A stretch of 64,000 bases of DNA from NCBI GenBank assembly GCA_027493615.1, contig JAOSKK010000012.1, positions 731,442-795,441 of the forward strand. Reading direction: 5' to 3'. Both the position numbers and the translations under genes were made by a program. Below are positions 17,850-29,004 of this stretch, in pieces (positions within the stretch are counted from its first letter, which is position 1; each line of letters begins with the position of its first letter). The DNA comes from Verrucomicrobiota bacterium (GTDB lineage: Bacteria > Verrucomicrobiota > Verrucomicrobiia > Limisphaerales > J093). The notes under the pieces were generated by a model. The model saw nothing but the letters and a program-made list of their open reading frames with translations, did no database searches and was not told the DNA's origin.

Positions 17850-20716
17850 TCAAGGCTTGCTCAACCGGAAGAACCGGGCGTCGCCGGTCGCCGGGACGGT
17901 GACCCGATACGAATCCCCCTCGACGGTGGGCGTGACTCCCGCCGACTGCCAAGCCGCCGGGACGAGCGTGGGAGTCGTCTGCACCTCGAATCCCGTGGCG
18001 CTGGCGGGCCAGGAGAGAATGACGTTGTTGCCCTGAGCGCCAATGGCCAAGGTCGGCGGCGTTGCCGGCGCGAGGTGGGAGGAGGTGACCTGCCAGCCCG
18101 CGAGGTACGTCACTCCCGGCGTGCTGCTGAACGCGGCCAGGAACGCCTTGCTGACCGGCGAATACTTCACGTTGTGATAGTTGGCGCCGGTCCCGAGGCC
18201 GCCCGGAGAGTCGGCCAACAGGTACGGAGCACCCAACTGGCTCGGCAACGGAAGGCCGTCGGGTCCCAGCACGATGAAGGCGTATGCCTCAGGGATGCCG
18301 ACCTGACTGCCGGTGGCGTTGAAGCCGACGACGATCACACCGTGCTCGGGATCCACGGCGAGCTGCGGGTGCTGGTGATTGAAGGGATTTCCCGAGACGC
18401 CATCCAGGTAAGGCACCTCCGGCCGCGCCGGCGTGAAGACGTAGTCGGGCGCCGGGCTGATGTTGAAGAACGAGAGGTCGCCCTGGGCGGTGCCGTTGCC
18501 GGCGTCGTACGCGGTGATGAGCTGGCCGTTGAACGGGTTGAGGACGGAGCTCGGGTGACCTTCGGAGCGTCCGGCCGGCAGGCCGTCTCCCAGGGGTTGT
18601 TCGGGGCGAACGACCAGGCGGCCCTGGCTGTCCGGGACGGGATCCACAATCGAGCCGACGATGCGGTTGCTCAGCGTCCCGGTCGAGCCGTTCGAGTTGT
18701 CCGTGTTCGAGAGGTAGAGGAAGGCGTTGATGTTCTCGAGATAGATGACATCCGGGTCGTCTTCGTCCCCGACGGACTGGAGGAGGTCCAGGCGGGTGTG
18801 GGGCGGGGTGAGGAGCGTGCCGGTCTGGCTGTAGAGGGCGCCGACAGTGGCCTCACCTTCGCCAGCCGCCTCCTCCTTGCGTTCGGCCACCAGGAGGATG
18901 TTGCCGTTCTGCGAGCTCACCGCCACGGCGACATCATCGTAGGACTCGTCGGTGTCCGGGTCATGCACCCAGGCTTTGGCCAGAGGCGAGTTGCCGCCGG
19001 CGACCGCCGCGGGGTTGACCAGCGCCATGAGGACCACGTCCTTGCCCAGCGTGTTGTAGGCGCGGGCGTTGACCACGGCGACGTACTGCTTGGACACCGG
19101 GTTGAACTTCACGTCGCAACGGCTCAAGGCCCCCACCGGGCTGCCCAGGATGACAAAGGGATCCCCCGTCGGCGCCAGGGTCGTGGCATCGTGGAAGCGC
19201 CCGAGCAACGTCGCGGTGGCAAACTGCTCGGTAATGGGGTCGAAATTGCCAAGGGCGTTGCTGGAGTCGATGAACGTGACGAGGACTTCGTTGGCCTCGC
19301 GGTTGACGCCGAGGCTCGATTCGCGGGCGATGACGCCTTCGCCAGAGACGGCGACCGATCCGAGGCTGCGCATGCGCGGACCTTCCGGGGCGGCCAACGG
19401 GGCGGTGAAGTCTACCCACGCCACATAGAAGTTGGCGTCCACCAGGCTTGCGGTTGTGTCCGACGTGGTGCGGCGGCACTGGATGACGAACCGGCCATCC
19501 TGGAACTGGTAACTGAGGAACGCGCGGGAGGCGAGCGGCACGCTGGTGCCGGGTTCGAGGTCCGCGACCTGCAGCAGCAGGGTCCCGTCGGCGGCAGTCT
19601 TGCCGGGGATGGTCAGTTCGTACGTGCCGGTGCCGGTGCGGTTCACCGTGAAGTCGCCGTGCGCGACGCGCTTCGCGCCGGTGGCGCCGACGATGTGACC
19701 GCCCACGAGACGCGGGGCATCGAACGGCACATAGACGAACTGGAACTCTGACTGGCTGGCGTCGGCAAGGCTCTCGCTGTCGGTGGCGGCGTCCTCGCGG
19801 ATGGTGATCAGCCAGCCCGCGCCGTTCTCGAGCGGGGCCACGCCGACAATGTTCACGTCGCTGGCACCGTCGGAGGAGGTCGCAAAGAGCATGCCGTCAT
19901 CGAGGGCGTTGACTCCGGGCAACCGCAGCTCAGCCAGGCCCGCGTAAACGCCGCTCTCGGCCGGGTATTGCAGCCACCGGACGAGGCCGGCCGACAGTCC
20001 CGCCGCATGGGCCTGGGGGTTGGTCCATGCCGACTGGCCTTCGGGGCCGGGGCCCGCCATTTCGCCGCCGAGCCAGCCCTGGTCATAGGGAAACCAGGTG
20101 GTCGAAAAGCTGAAGTTGGCTTCCGGGCTCGACGCGTGCGTGCCGGCCCGACCCGTGATCACATCGAGGTTACCAGCTGCGAAGCTGCCGTCGGTCATGC
20201 TGTAGCTGGGACCGGAGGACGACTGCGAGACGCCGACGGTCGGGTAGAACGGCCCTTCGCCATCGCCCCAGTCGATGGGTCCGTTCTGGCGGGCGGTGGG
20301 GATGATGACGCCGAAGAGCGGGCTGGGACGCCAGGCCTGGCTGGCCGGAACACTGGGCGCGTTGTCGCCGAACTCGATGAAGCCCTGGTTCAGATTGTTC
20401 AAGGCGGCCACCGGATCGCCTGGCGACAAGCGCATGGCGAAATCGCCGCGATTGTACCGGTTGAGCGACCAGGGAATTGGCCCTGCCCCTCGAAACCCGG
20501 CACGTCGACCGCGCCACTGAAGGTCGAGCTGCCTTTGGCGATGACGTTCACCGCCGAGACGGAAGTGTTGGGAAACGGCCCGGGCGGGCCACCGCCCTCG
20601 GGAATCTGCGGCGTCGGCCCGGGAGGAGCCGCGAGCGCGACCGGGATGGCCGCCGAGAGGAGGACGAACGCCCGCGCGCCCCAAGACGCGCGGCTCACCA
20701 AACGAGGAGTTTTCAT
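17850..20716 (-). CDS. Large secreted protein of unknown function, frameshifted
   Basis: About 955 aa. N-terminal signal peptide MKTPRLVSRASWGARAFVLL with cleavage near ALAAPPGP, then PIPEGGGPPGPFPNTSVSAV. The frame breaks near the GGG run 20472-20474; with one base added it reads EGQGQFPWSLNRYNRGDFAM and continues. The body is rich in beta-forming and Asn/Gly/Asp-rich segments such as GNFDPITEQFATATLLGRFH and contains repeated words like KFNPVSKQYVAVVNA and KYSPVSKAFLAAFS, which suggests a beta-propeller-like repeat. The C-terminus NVILSWPASATGFEVQTTP...DARFFRLSKP is the Ig-like end common in secreted verrucomicrobial proteins. No catalytic motif was recognised. Export is inferred. Confidence 0.75.
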
Positions 20717-20864
20717 CAGGGTTCGTTGCTGGATTCAATGCCTGTTGGACAGGAAGAAGATAGGCGCCGATGCCCACGGGTCAAGCGACCGGCCGGATTT
20801 GGGAGCGCGCGGGGCTTTGGTCTGGCTGAAAACTGGTGAGCGCGGCAAGGTCCGGGCCTCGGAC

Positions 20865-21624
20865 ATGTCTGAAGCGCGGATGCCCAGCCCCACCGCCGAC
20901 CGCCGCTATCCCGCCGGGCAACTGGTGGGGCGTCTGCTCGCCCTGGCCTGGCGATTCCGTGGGGACTGTCTGCTGGCGGTGGGCCTCAGCCTGGCGGTGC
21001 TGCTGCTCGGCCTGATCCCGCGGTTCTACGATCCGGCGCAGGGGGCGGATTCGGGTCGATGGCCAGGACGTGCGGGACCTCGAGTTGGACGCTTACCGCC
21101 GCCAGATCGGGATCGTCCACCAGGAGAGTCTTCTATTCTCGAACACGGTGGCCGCCAACATCGCCTTCCGGGAACCCGCACGCCACACCGGAACAGATCG
21201 AACAGGCCGCCCGCATCGCCTCGGCCCATGACTTCATCGTCGCGCTGCCGCAGGGATACGAAACCGTGCTGGGCGAGTCGGGTGCGGACCTTTCCGGCGG
21301 GCAACGTCAGCGACTGGCCCTGGCACGGGCGCTGTTGCTGCAGCCGCCGATCCTGATTCTGGATGACCCGACGGCCTCGGTGGATCCGAAGACCGAACAC
21401 GAGATTGTGTCGGCCCTTCGCCAGGCGATGGCCGGACGCACGACGTTCGTCGTGGCCCATCGCCTGAGCCTGCTCCGCCGGGCGGACCGAATCCTGGTGT
21501 TGGACCGGGGGCGGCTGCGGCACATGGCCCCCCTGAGGAACTCCTCCGCACGCCCGGCCCGTACCGCGACGCCGCGCTGCTTCAACTCATGGACCTCGCG
21601 GAGAGCGAAGACCGGCCTGCATGA
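20865..21624 (+). pseudogene. First subunit of a heterodimeric ABC exporter, internally deleted and frameshifted
   Basis: Starts [20 protein letters not shown] and enters one membrane helix ([18 protein letters not shown]). It then jumps directly into [10 protein letters not shown], which belongs to the nucleotide-binding domain just after Walker A. The other membrane helices and Walker A, 350-450 residues, are missing. The rest of the ATPase is readable only across three shifts (G5 at 21041, CCC at 21175, C6 at 21528): [20 protein letters not shown], then [20 protein letters not shown] and [12 protein letters not shown]. It ends in ATGA overlap with the next ABC gene. The frameshifts may be sequence error, but the domain loss cannot be. 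It may be an assembly collapse. Confidence 0.78.
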
Positions 21625-23546
21625 AAACGACGTCGCCAACCCCACCGCCGGGGCGCGGACCAGGGCCGAGTTCCGCGGGTACCCGGGAGGCCATCACCTA
21701 CTTCCGCCCGCTGGAGGAACTCGAGGCCGAGCGCGCTCCGCTCCGCGTCGCGCTGATCCGTCGGGTCTTTGCCTACACCCGGCCCTATGCCACCCGTCGC
21801 AACGCGCTGTTTGTCCTCACGTTCTTGCGGGGCCTGCAACTGCCGGCGCTCGCGTGGATGATCGGGCACACGATCAACGGGCCGATCGCCCGCCAGGATC
21901 AGGGCGGCATTTATCTGCACAGCGGACTCTATCTGGCGCTGGTGTTCTTCATGGTGGCCACGCTGCATGTGCGCCAGCGGTATGCCCTCGAACTGGGCGA
22001 GGCGGTGGCGCATGACCTGCGGGCGGAGCTGTTCCACAAGCTGACGATGCTGCCCATGTCATTTTTCCACCGCACGAAGTTCGGCCGCCTGGTCAGCCGG
22101 ATGACCTCGGACATCGACAGCGTGCGCGTGGCCGTGCAGGACGTGGCCTTCGTCGTGACGATCCAGGCGGTGCAGATGGCTGTCGCGGCGCTGCTCATGG
22201 CCTGGTACAACGGGAAGCTCTTTGCCCTCATGCTGCCACTCGTGCCGGTGATCTGGGTGGTCAACCGGAACTACCGCCGCGAGATGAGCCGGCCGTTGCG
22301 CAAGTTGCAGGAAACGTGGAGCCGGCTGACGTCCTCGCTGGCCGAGTCGGTGAGCGGGATCCGCGTCACGCAGGCCTTCGTCCGGCAGGAGATCAACGCC
22401 GGGTTCTTCCGCAAGCTGGTGAATCTGCATGGCGAGAACAACGTCGGGGTGGCGCGCGCCTCGGCCGTGTTCATCCCGCTGCTCCACCTGAAGAGCCAGC
22501 TCTTCCTGGGGGTCATGGCGCTGGTGGGCGGCTACGGGGCGCTGCGATGGCAAGGCTGGCTGCATATGGAAGTGGGGGATCTCGTCATGTTCTTCTTCCT
22601 CGCCAGCTTCTTCTTCGACCCGGTCCAGGTCATTGGCAACCAGTACAACCAGGCCCTCGCGGCCATGGCCGGCGCCGAGCGCTACTTCCGGCTCATCGAC
22701 CTCGAACCCGAATGGCAGGACGCCCCGGACGCCCAGCCCCTCCCGGCCCTGCAGGGTCGCGTCGAGTTCGAGGCCGTGCACTTCGAGTACGAACGCGGCA
22801 GGCCCGTGCTGGAGGACATCGCGTTCGTTGTCGAGCCCGGCCAGACGGTGGCGCTGGTGGGTCACACCGGCAGCGGCAAGACCACCGTGGTCGGCCTGCT
22901 CCAAAAGCTGTATCTGCCCACCCGCGGCCGGGTGCTCGTGGACGGCTTCGATCTCCGGCAGCTCCGCGGCGATTCCCTCCGCTCGCAGATGGGCTGCGTC
23001 CAGCAGAACCACTTCCTCTTCGCCGGCTCGGTGATGGACAACATCCGGCTGGCCCGACCGGAGGCGAGTGCGGCGGAGGTGCGGGCGACCCTGGAGGCGC
23101 TGGATTGTCTCGACTTGATCGAAGCGCTGCCGGAGGGGTTGGAGACGCGCGTGGGCGAAAAGAGCGCCGCCCTGTCCGTCGGGCAGCGCCAACTGATCTG
23201 CTTCGCCCGGGCCCTGCTGGCCAGACCGCGGCTGGTGGTGTTGGACGAGGCGACCAGTGCCATTGACAGCATGACGGAGGCGCGGTTGCAGCGCGCGCTC
23301 GAAGTGCTGCTCCGGGGACGCACGGCGTTTGTGATCGCCCACCGGCTCAGCACGATCCGGAAGGCCGATCTCGTGCTGGTGCTGGACCAGGGCCGCATCG
23401 TCGAACGCGGCGTTCATCAGACCCTGTTGACGGCCGGCGGGGTCTACGCCCGGCTGCATGAGGAGTTCGTCCGGGGAGCCGAGGCTTCCGTCCAGAAGCC
23501 GTCTGGGAGCAGTTCCGTGCGGGACAGCGGCCCTGGCTCGCTTTGA
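21621..23546 (+). CDS. ABC exporter, fused membrane and ATPase domains
   Basis: 641 aa, complete. Residues about 45-340 form the six-helix exporter domain (LSHOULDER-type topology not assigned; helices include [20 protein letters not shown]). The ATPase has Walker [10 protein letters not shown] near residue 413, signature LSVGQRQ near 518, Walker [13 protein letters not shown] near 537 and the switch His in IAHRLST near 572. The signature is LSVGQ rather than LSGGQ. It would pair with the deleted subunit upstream, to which it is coupled by ATGA; alone it might form a homodimer. Substrate (lipid, drug or peptide) is not evident. No frameshift is seen. Confidence 0.93.
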   Translation: MKTTSPTPPPGRGPGPSSAGTREAITYFRPLEELEAERAPLRVALIRRVFAYTRPYATRRNALFVLTFLRGLQLPALAWMIGHTINGPIARQDQGGIYLHSGLYLALVFFMVATLHVRQRYALELGEAVAHDLRAELFHKLTMLPMSFFHRTKFGRLVSRMTSDIDSVRVAVQDVAFVVTIQAVQMAVAALLMAWYNGKLFALMLPLVPVIWVVNRNYRREMSRPLRKLQETWSRLTSSLAESVSGIRVTQAFVRQEINAGFFRKLVNLHGENNVGVARASAVFIPLLHLKSQLFLGVMALVGGYGALRWQGWLHMEVGDLVMFFFLASFFFDPVQVIGNQYNQALAAMAGAERYFRLIDLEPEWQDAPDAQPLPALQGRVEFEAVHFEYERGRPVLEDIAFVVEPGQTVALVGHTGSGKTTVVGLLQKLYLPTRGRVLVDGFDLRQLRGDSLRSQMGCVQQNHFLFAGSVMDNIRLARPEASAAEVRATLEALDCLDLIEALPEGLETRVGEKSAALSVGQRQLICFARALLARPRLVVLDEATSAIDSMTEARLQRALEVLLRGRTAFVIAHRLSTIRKADLVLVLDQGRIVERGVHQTLLTAGGVYARLHEEFVRGAEASVQKPSGSSSVRDSGPGSL

Positions 23547-23624
23547 CCGAACCGGCTGTTTACCGAACAGGCTTGGCACAGGTCGGGGACAACGCTATCC
23601 CAAGGCGCGTCCAACGCCTGTCCT

Positions 23625-24958
23625 ATGAAATCCCGTTCCCGCCTCCTTCTCCGCTGCGCCCTCGCGGCACTCCTTGGCGTGTTCCTCCCCGCAGCCGACG
23701 CCGCCGGCCCAGCACCCAGCGCCCCCGATGCTCAACTGCCCCGCAAGATGCACGGCGCCATGTCCGAACTCCCAGCCGTCACCGTCGGTCGCGCGGAGGC
23801 GGATTTCGTCGGTGCGGACCACCGGGTGCTGCAGGCGGCCGTGGATTACGTGGCCGGCCTTGGCGGCGGCACCGTCAGGATCGGGCCAGGCACCTACGTC
23901 ATGGGCGACTCGCTGCATTTGCGCTCGGGGGTCACGGTTCGGGGCACGCCCGGGCAAACCATCCTGCGCAAGGCCGACGGCGTTTCCTCCCCGTTGGCCG
24001 TCGACGGGGACTATGGCGAGGAGCAGATCACCGTGGCGGACCCGACCGGGTTTCGCGTGGGGGGCGGCGTGGCCATTTGGGACAGGCGCGCCGGCGGTTT
24101 TCACACGACCGTGGCCCGCATCACGGGGCGCCGAGGGGACACGTTCGCGATCGACAAGCCGCTCAACGCCGATTGCATGGTGGAACAGGGGGCCACGGCG
24201 GCGACGGTGTTTCCCGTGGTCAGCGGCTATGACCTCGAAGGGGCCGTGATCGAGGACCTCATCATCGAGGGCAACCGGGCGAACAACCCGTGGCTGAACG
24301 GCTGCCGCGGCGCGGGCATCTTCCTCTACCGCGGACATGGGACCGTGGTCCGGCGCTGCGTGGTGCGCGACTACCACGGAGACGGCATCAGCTTCCAGCA
24401 GTCCAACGATGTGGTGGTCGAGGAGTGCGTGTCCGAGGCCAATGCGAATCTCGGATTCCATCCTGGCAGCGGTTCCCAACGGCCCGCGCTCCGGCGCAAC
24501 GTCGCACGTGGAAACGGCGAGGACGGGTTGTTCCTGTGCTGGCGGGTCAAGTACGGCATCTTCGAGGGCAATGTCCTCGAAGGGAACGGCCGGTTCGGGA
24601 TCTCGATCGGGCACAAGGACACAGACAACCTGCTCCGGGGAACCAGGTCCGCTCGAACCGTCAGGCCGGTGTGTTCTTCCGCCTCGAAACCGAAGGCATG
24701 GCCGCCCACCGCAATCGGCTTGAGGCAAACCTGATTGAGAACAACGGCTGGACCAACGACGCCGCCGGCATCGTGGTACGGGGCGCCACGCGTGAACTGG
24801 TGTTCCGCGACAACCTCATTCGCGACACCCGGCCGCGGGAGGACCGCCGGCAGACCGTGGGCATCCGGGTCGAAGCCGACGCGGGTCCCGTGCTCCTCGA
24901 ACGCAACCGGATCGAGGCCAGCGTCCCCATCGACGACCGACGAAGACCAGCCCCGTAG
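23625..24958 (+). CDS. Secreted right-handed beta-helix protein, frameshifted
   Basis: About 444 aa with a signal peptide (MKSRSRLLLRCALAALLGVF...ADAAG). It is a parallel beta-helix of the pectate-lyase/NosD kind: VLQAAVDYVAGLGGGTVRIG, GTYVMGDSLHLRSGVTVRG, then repeats such as GTVVRRCVVRDYHGDGISFQ and YGIFEGNVLEGNGRFGISIG. The frame breaks in the G4 run 24637-24640; with one G added it reads NLLRGNQVRSNRQAGVFFRL and continues to VPIDDRRRPAP. It probably binds or cleaves polysaccharide outside the cell. Catalytic residues are not obvious. It stands 78 bases after the ABC gene, same strand. Confidence 0.82.
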
Positions 24959-24981
24959 CAGCGCCGGGCTTCAGGCTGTGG

Positions 24982-25001
24982 GCCGCGTGCCTTCACGCGG
25001 C
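24982..25001. terminator. Hairpin between convergent genes
   Basis: GCCGCGTG, loop CCTT, CACGCGGC. It sits between the beta-helix gene (+) and the Ig-like gene (-), which converge here. No T run follows on either strand, so it would be a weak or factor-dependent stop. Confidence 0.35.
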
Positions 25002-25034
25002 GGGGTACCTCGTCTTCGCCGAACCCGCCAGGCG

Positions 25035-26850
25035 CTAATTGCCCACGGCTCGGTAGAAGAGCGGGAAGACCTTGCCGGCCTGCGTGTCCTCAAACACCGC
25101 CAGGCCGCTCGCGTTCATGGTCGCCGTTCCGGCGCTGGTCCAGTTGGCCGAGCCGACGTTGCCCGTGCGCTGGATGGTGTACGAGGCTCCCGGCGTGCCG
25201 GTGAGATCCATCTGCGGGTTGCCGTTGGGAAGCAGGCGATAGCCCGTGAACCGCGCCTGGCCCGCAGCGCCGCCGGTGCCGGTCTTGACCGTGAACTCGG
25301 TGGAGCGCGCGCGACCGCCGAACCCGCCCATCTCCGGCACCGCATTGGTCGAGGAGTAGAACATGCGGCCGAACAGGAGCGTGCCGCGATACGTCTTGTC
25401 GGTCTGCAGGGCGTTGGCGGGGATGACCGTCGAGGTGGCCGTCACGGGTAGCTCGCGTGGGACGCACGGGTTGGGCGCCTGGAATAGCAGGTTGCCGTTG
25501 GCGTCGGTGACCGTTACCGAGATGTAATCCTGGGCGCCCGCGCCGGTGAAAGCATTCCACCGGAGCGTGAAATCCTGCGCGGCATTCACCGCCTGCGCTT
25601 CGTTGAAGTTCGCGATCTTCGGGACCGGAAGGGTGGCAGCGGGCATGGTCATGCTGATGACGCGCTCCGCTTGCCCGGTCTGGGTGAAACGGAGGGTGTA
25701 GTTGCCGGGCGGATAGGCGGCGTCCAGGGCGGCCTCCGTGGCGGGGGTGTCGTTGAAGGACAGAAAACCGAAGATGGCCTCGAGCGTCTTGGTGCTGTTG
25801 TCCGGCAGCGTCACCGACCCGGCGGTCAGAGCAGGGCCCGCCTGCGGACTCTTCAGGAAGACGCCGAACATGAAAGGCGATTCCCCATCCGGCACCGGAT
25901 CGGCGGTCGACGTCTGCTGGTACATCGCCATCTTCGAGAGGGTGTAGGTGCCCCACGTATCCGGATACCCTTCCGGATAGCAGTCCTCGCCGCCGCCGCT
26001 GCCCTGGCCGGTGGTGAACCGCCCGCTGTAGCGGCCTGTCTCGAGCGGCTCGCCCGCGTCGCTCTCCAGTTGGATCACCGATCCGGCCGGGTTCAGTGTC
26101 CAAGTCACAACCGTCTCGCCGGGCAGTCCGCCGGCATACGTGCAGGTGAGCGTCCGGCCGTCTTCGCTCCACGCGTAGGAGAACTTCGACGCGGTCACGC
26201 CGGTTCCGCCCCACGCGACCGCACCCGGAACGGCTGGTGGAAAGCCGCCCAACAGCGGGTTCTTCTGCATCGCTTGGTCGAAGACGAACACCACCGTCGT
26301 GGTGACCGACACCCCGGTCGCGCCGTCCGCGGGCGTCACCGAGATCAGCGTGGGACCTCCGTCACCGCCGCCCCCACCGCTCTCCCCGGTCGTGAAGGTC
26401 CCGGAGGTGGTGGCCACCGGGGTACCGCTGCTGCTGGTGAAGGGCAAGATGGTGCCGGGCGGATTCAGCCGCCAGGTGATGGTGGTCTGGGCCGGCCAAT
26501 CCGAGCTCGGCGTGCAGGTCAGCGTCCGACCGTCCGCACTCCAAGCACTGTCCACGAACACGGACGGGTTGACCTCCAGATTCCCGGTGAGGAATGGGGG
26601 CATGCTGGGGATCGCATCCACGTCGGTGTCCATGTTTTGGTCGAAGACGAACACCAACGAGCTGGTGACCGGAACGCCCGTGGCTCCGTTCGCGGGCGTG
26701 ACGCTGGTGACCCGGGGTGCCTGAGCCCACCCCCGCGGGCAGCGCAAGCCATGCCGCCAACCCAAGAGCCGCACCCAGTACGGTCCGACGACTCAGGCGT
26801 CCGGTCCGGGAGAGCGAAGTTGTCGATCCGAGCAGCATACTTTGTTTCAT
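25035..26850 (-). CDS. Secreted protein with two SbsA-type Ig-like domains, frameshifted
   Basis: About 605 aa. N-terminal leader RLSRRTVLGAALGLAAWLAL is Tat-like. The frame breaks in the C5 run 26730-26734; with one G fewer on the coding strand it reads LPAGWAQAPRVTSVTPANGA. Two Ig-like (Big_5) domains follow, each opening with the signature VTSVTPANGATGVPVTSSLV / LISVTPADGATGVSVTTTVV and FVFDQNM/FVFDQAM. A middle region has unknown beta domains (SFNDTPATEAALDAAYPPGN), and the C-terminus ASYTIQRTGNVGSANWTS...YRAVGN is the Ig-like tail typical of the group. Likely an extracellular binding or surface protein. No enzyme motif was seen. Confidence 0.78.
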
Positions 26851-26965
26851 AACATCATCCTGGGAGGGAAACTACGTAGCCCCGCCGGCCCTTGCCAATC
26901 CGTTTTCCTGCGCAAGTGTCCCTGCGTGCCCGCCGCGAGCCAAAAACCTCCTTGCTGAAACAGGT

Positions 26966-26998
26966 AGCCGCCCGGCATCGCACCGGGCGGCTGTTTTT
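26966..26998 (+). terminator. Intrinsic terminator on the plus strand
   Basis: AGCCGCCCGG, 7-base loop, CCGGGCGGCT, then GTTTTTC. This is a textbook hairpin with a T run on the plus strand. Both flanking genes are on the minus strand, so the transcript it ends is unassigned. It lies in the 176-base gap between the ErpA-like gene and the Ig-like gene. It might also serve the ErpA-like gene in the reverse sense, but no T run directly follows in that direction. Confidence 0.7.
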
Positions 26999-27026
26999 CG
27001 GTCGGCGACGGACCGCGGTTCCGCCG

Positions 27027-27374
27027 TCAGGCCTCAAATGATTTGCCACAACCGCAGGATTGGCGGGCGTTCGGATTGACCAGCTTGAAGCCTCCGCCGT
27101 TCAGGCTGTCATCAAAGTCCACCACCGAGCCCCGCACAAAACCCGCGCTGAAGGAATCCACCAGCACCGAGAGGCCTTCCTGCTCGCTGATGGCATCACC
27201 GGGACGACATTCGTCGAACACCAGCCCATACTGCAAGCCCGAACACCCGCCTTTTTCGACGTAGACCCGCAAGTGACGACCCGGCCCTTCGCGACGCATC
27301 ATCTCGCGCAATTCGTTCGCCGCGCTCGTTGACAGCCGCACGACGGGCTCCTGATGTTCCACGCTGACCTGCAT
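27027..27374 (-). CDS. erpA: Fe-S cluster insertion/carrier protein (IscA/ErpA/HesB family)
   Basis: A-type Fe-S carrier of 115 aa. The three cluster-binding cysteines are seen: VEKGGCSGLQYGL near residue 44 and the C-terminal pair in ARQSCGCGKSF. Other family words are LSTSAANELREMM and FDDSLNGGGFKLVNPNA. It accepts clusters and passes them to target enzymes; IspH and others in the window are such targets. It is a single gene, with the permease gene starting further down the same strand. The symbol erpA is used for the family; IscA cannot be excluded. Confidence 0.9.
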   Translation of the reverse strand: MQVSVEHQEPVVRLSTSAANELREMMRREGPGRHLRVYVEKGGCSGLQYGLVFDECRPGDAISEQEGLSVLVDSFSAGFVRGSVVDFDDSLNGGGFKLVNPNARQSCGCGKSFEA

Positions 27375-27445
27375 ACCGCCGGAAGCTACGAACGAGGCGA
27401 GGCCCTGTCAAACGGGCCGCCCCGCCAGCCGGGGCATTTCTCCGG

Positions 27446-28983
27446 TCACGCCCCGCGTCCGCCCACTGTCAGCCGGCTCCGGTGCCGCCCGTAGGCGAAA
27501 TAGAAGATCACACCCACCGCCATCCAGCCGGAGAACCACACCCACGTGATCCACGGCAGCTTGAACATCAAATAGCCGCAGCAGGCGATCGCCGCCAACG
27601 GCACCCAGGGCACCAGCGGCGCCCGAAACGGCCGCGCCCGCCCGGGTTCCTTCCGCCGCAGAATCAGGATGCCCGCCGCCACCAGCATGAAGGCCAGCAG
27701 CGTGCCAATGTTCGTCAGCTCGACCAGCTCGTTGATGTTGGCCAGCGACGAGAACGCCGCCACCATGATCCCCGTCAGAATCGTCGTCACATGCGGCGTC
27801 CGCCAGCGCGGATGCACCTTCGCCGCCCAGGGCGGCAGCAGTCCATCGCGTCCCATGGCGAAGAAGATGCGCGTCTGCCCCACCTGGAAGGGCAACAGCG
27901 CCGACGTCGTCGCCAAGACCGCCCCGAAGGCAATGATCCCGGCAACCCAATGCTGGCCCAGCGACGAGAAGGCGAAGGCCAGGGGTTCGGCGTTGCCGAG
28001 CGTGTTCCACGGCACCATGCCGGTCAAAACCACCGCCACCGCGACGTAGATCACCGTGCACACCACCAGACTGCCCAGAATCCCAATCGGCATGTCCCGC
28101 TGAGGATTCCGCGCCTCCTCCGATGCGGTCGAGACCGCGTCAAACCCGATGTAGGCAAAGAAGATGATGGCCGCCGCTGCGGAGATTCCCGCCATGCCGT
28201 TGGGCGCGAAATCCGTCCAGTTCTCCGGCTTCACACGCCAGGCGCCCAACACCAGAAAGAACGCGATGATCAGCAGCTTGCCCACCGCCAGGGTCGTGTT
28301 CGCCCGGGCCGTCTCGCGGATCCCGATCAACGCGATGTAGGTGATCACCGCCACGATCCCGAACGCCGGGAGATTGAAGATCAGCGGGAGGCCCAACAGG
28401 CGGGGCGCCTCCGACAAAGCCGCCGCCCCGCGCACCACGCTCGCCCCGAGAGTGGCCGGGTCCACCCCGCTCGCCTGCGCCTCCGCCACCGCGCTCGCCG
28501 CCTGCACGGCCGACCGGTAATCGGTGCCCAGCCAGGCCGGGATCGTGATCTGAAACCCCCGCAGCAGCTCCTGAAAGTAACCCGACCACGAGATCGCCAC
28601 GGCGGCGTTGCTCACCGCGTACTCGAGGATCAAATCCCATCCGATCAACCACGCCACCAGTTCACCGAGCGTCGCATACGCGTACGTGTAGGCAGAGCCC
28701 GACACCGGCACCATCGCCGCGAACTCCGCATAGCATAGCGCCGCGAACCCGCACGCCACAGCCACCATCAGGAAGGAGATCACCAGCCCCGGACCGGCCC
28801 CCAGGTGGTTTGGCCCCCCGCCGCCGCAGTCCCCACCGTCGAGAAGATGCCGGCGCCTACGATCGCGCCGATCCCGAGGAACGTGAGCTGTACGGGCCCC
28901 AGAGTCCTCCGCAACCGGCCTCCGGCCCCCTCCGTCTCGCTGATGAGACGGTCCAGCGGCTTGACGCGAAACAGCCCGGACAT
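27446..28983 (-). CDS. APC-family amino-acid permease, frameshifted
   Basis: Inner-membrane amino-acid/cation symporter of about 512 aa with 12 or more helices, of the CAT-like (YfnA) subgroup. The N-terminus MSGLFRVKPLDRLISETEGA is followed by the first helix with GIGAIVGAGIFSTVG, the substrate-backbone binding motif. The frame breaks in the C6 run 28814-28819; with one more G on the coding strand it reads GGPNHLGAGPGLVISFLMVA and continues FAALCYAEFAAMVPVSGSAY. The later helix IFFAYIGFDAVSTASEEARN is also typical. No frameshift elsewhere. It is 21 bases from the pseudopilin gene upstream, on the same strand. Confidence 0.9.
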
Positions 28984-29004
28984 GCCCTCACGCGCCCGGG
29001 CCGC

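Noticed and set aside
18075..19751. 558-codon plus-strand open frame inside the large secreted protein gene
   Set aside because: The minus frame has signal peptide, C-terminal Ig-like tail and normal composition; the plus frame has none.
22059..23579. 506-codon minus-strand open frame opposite the intact ABC exporter
   Set aside because: The plus frame has Walker A, signature and Walker B; the minus frame has no motif.
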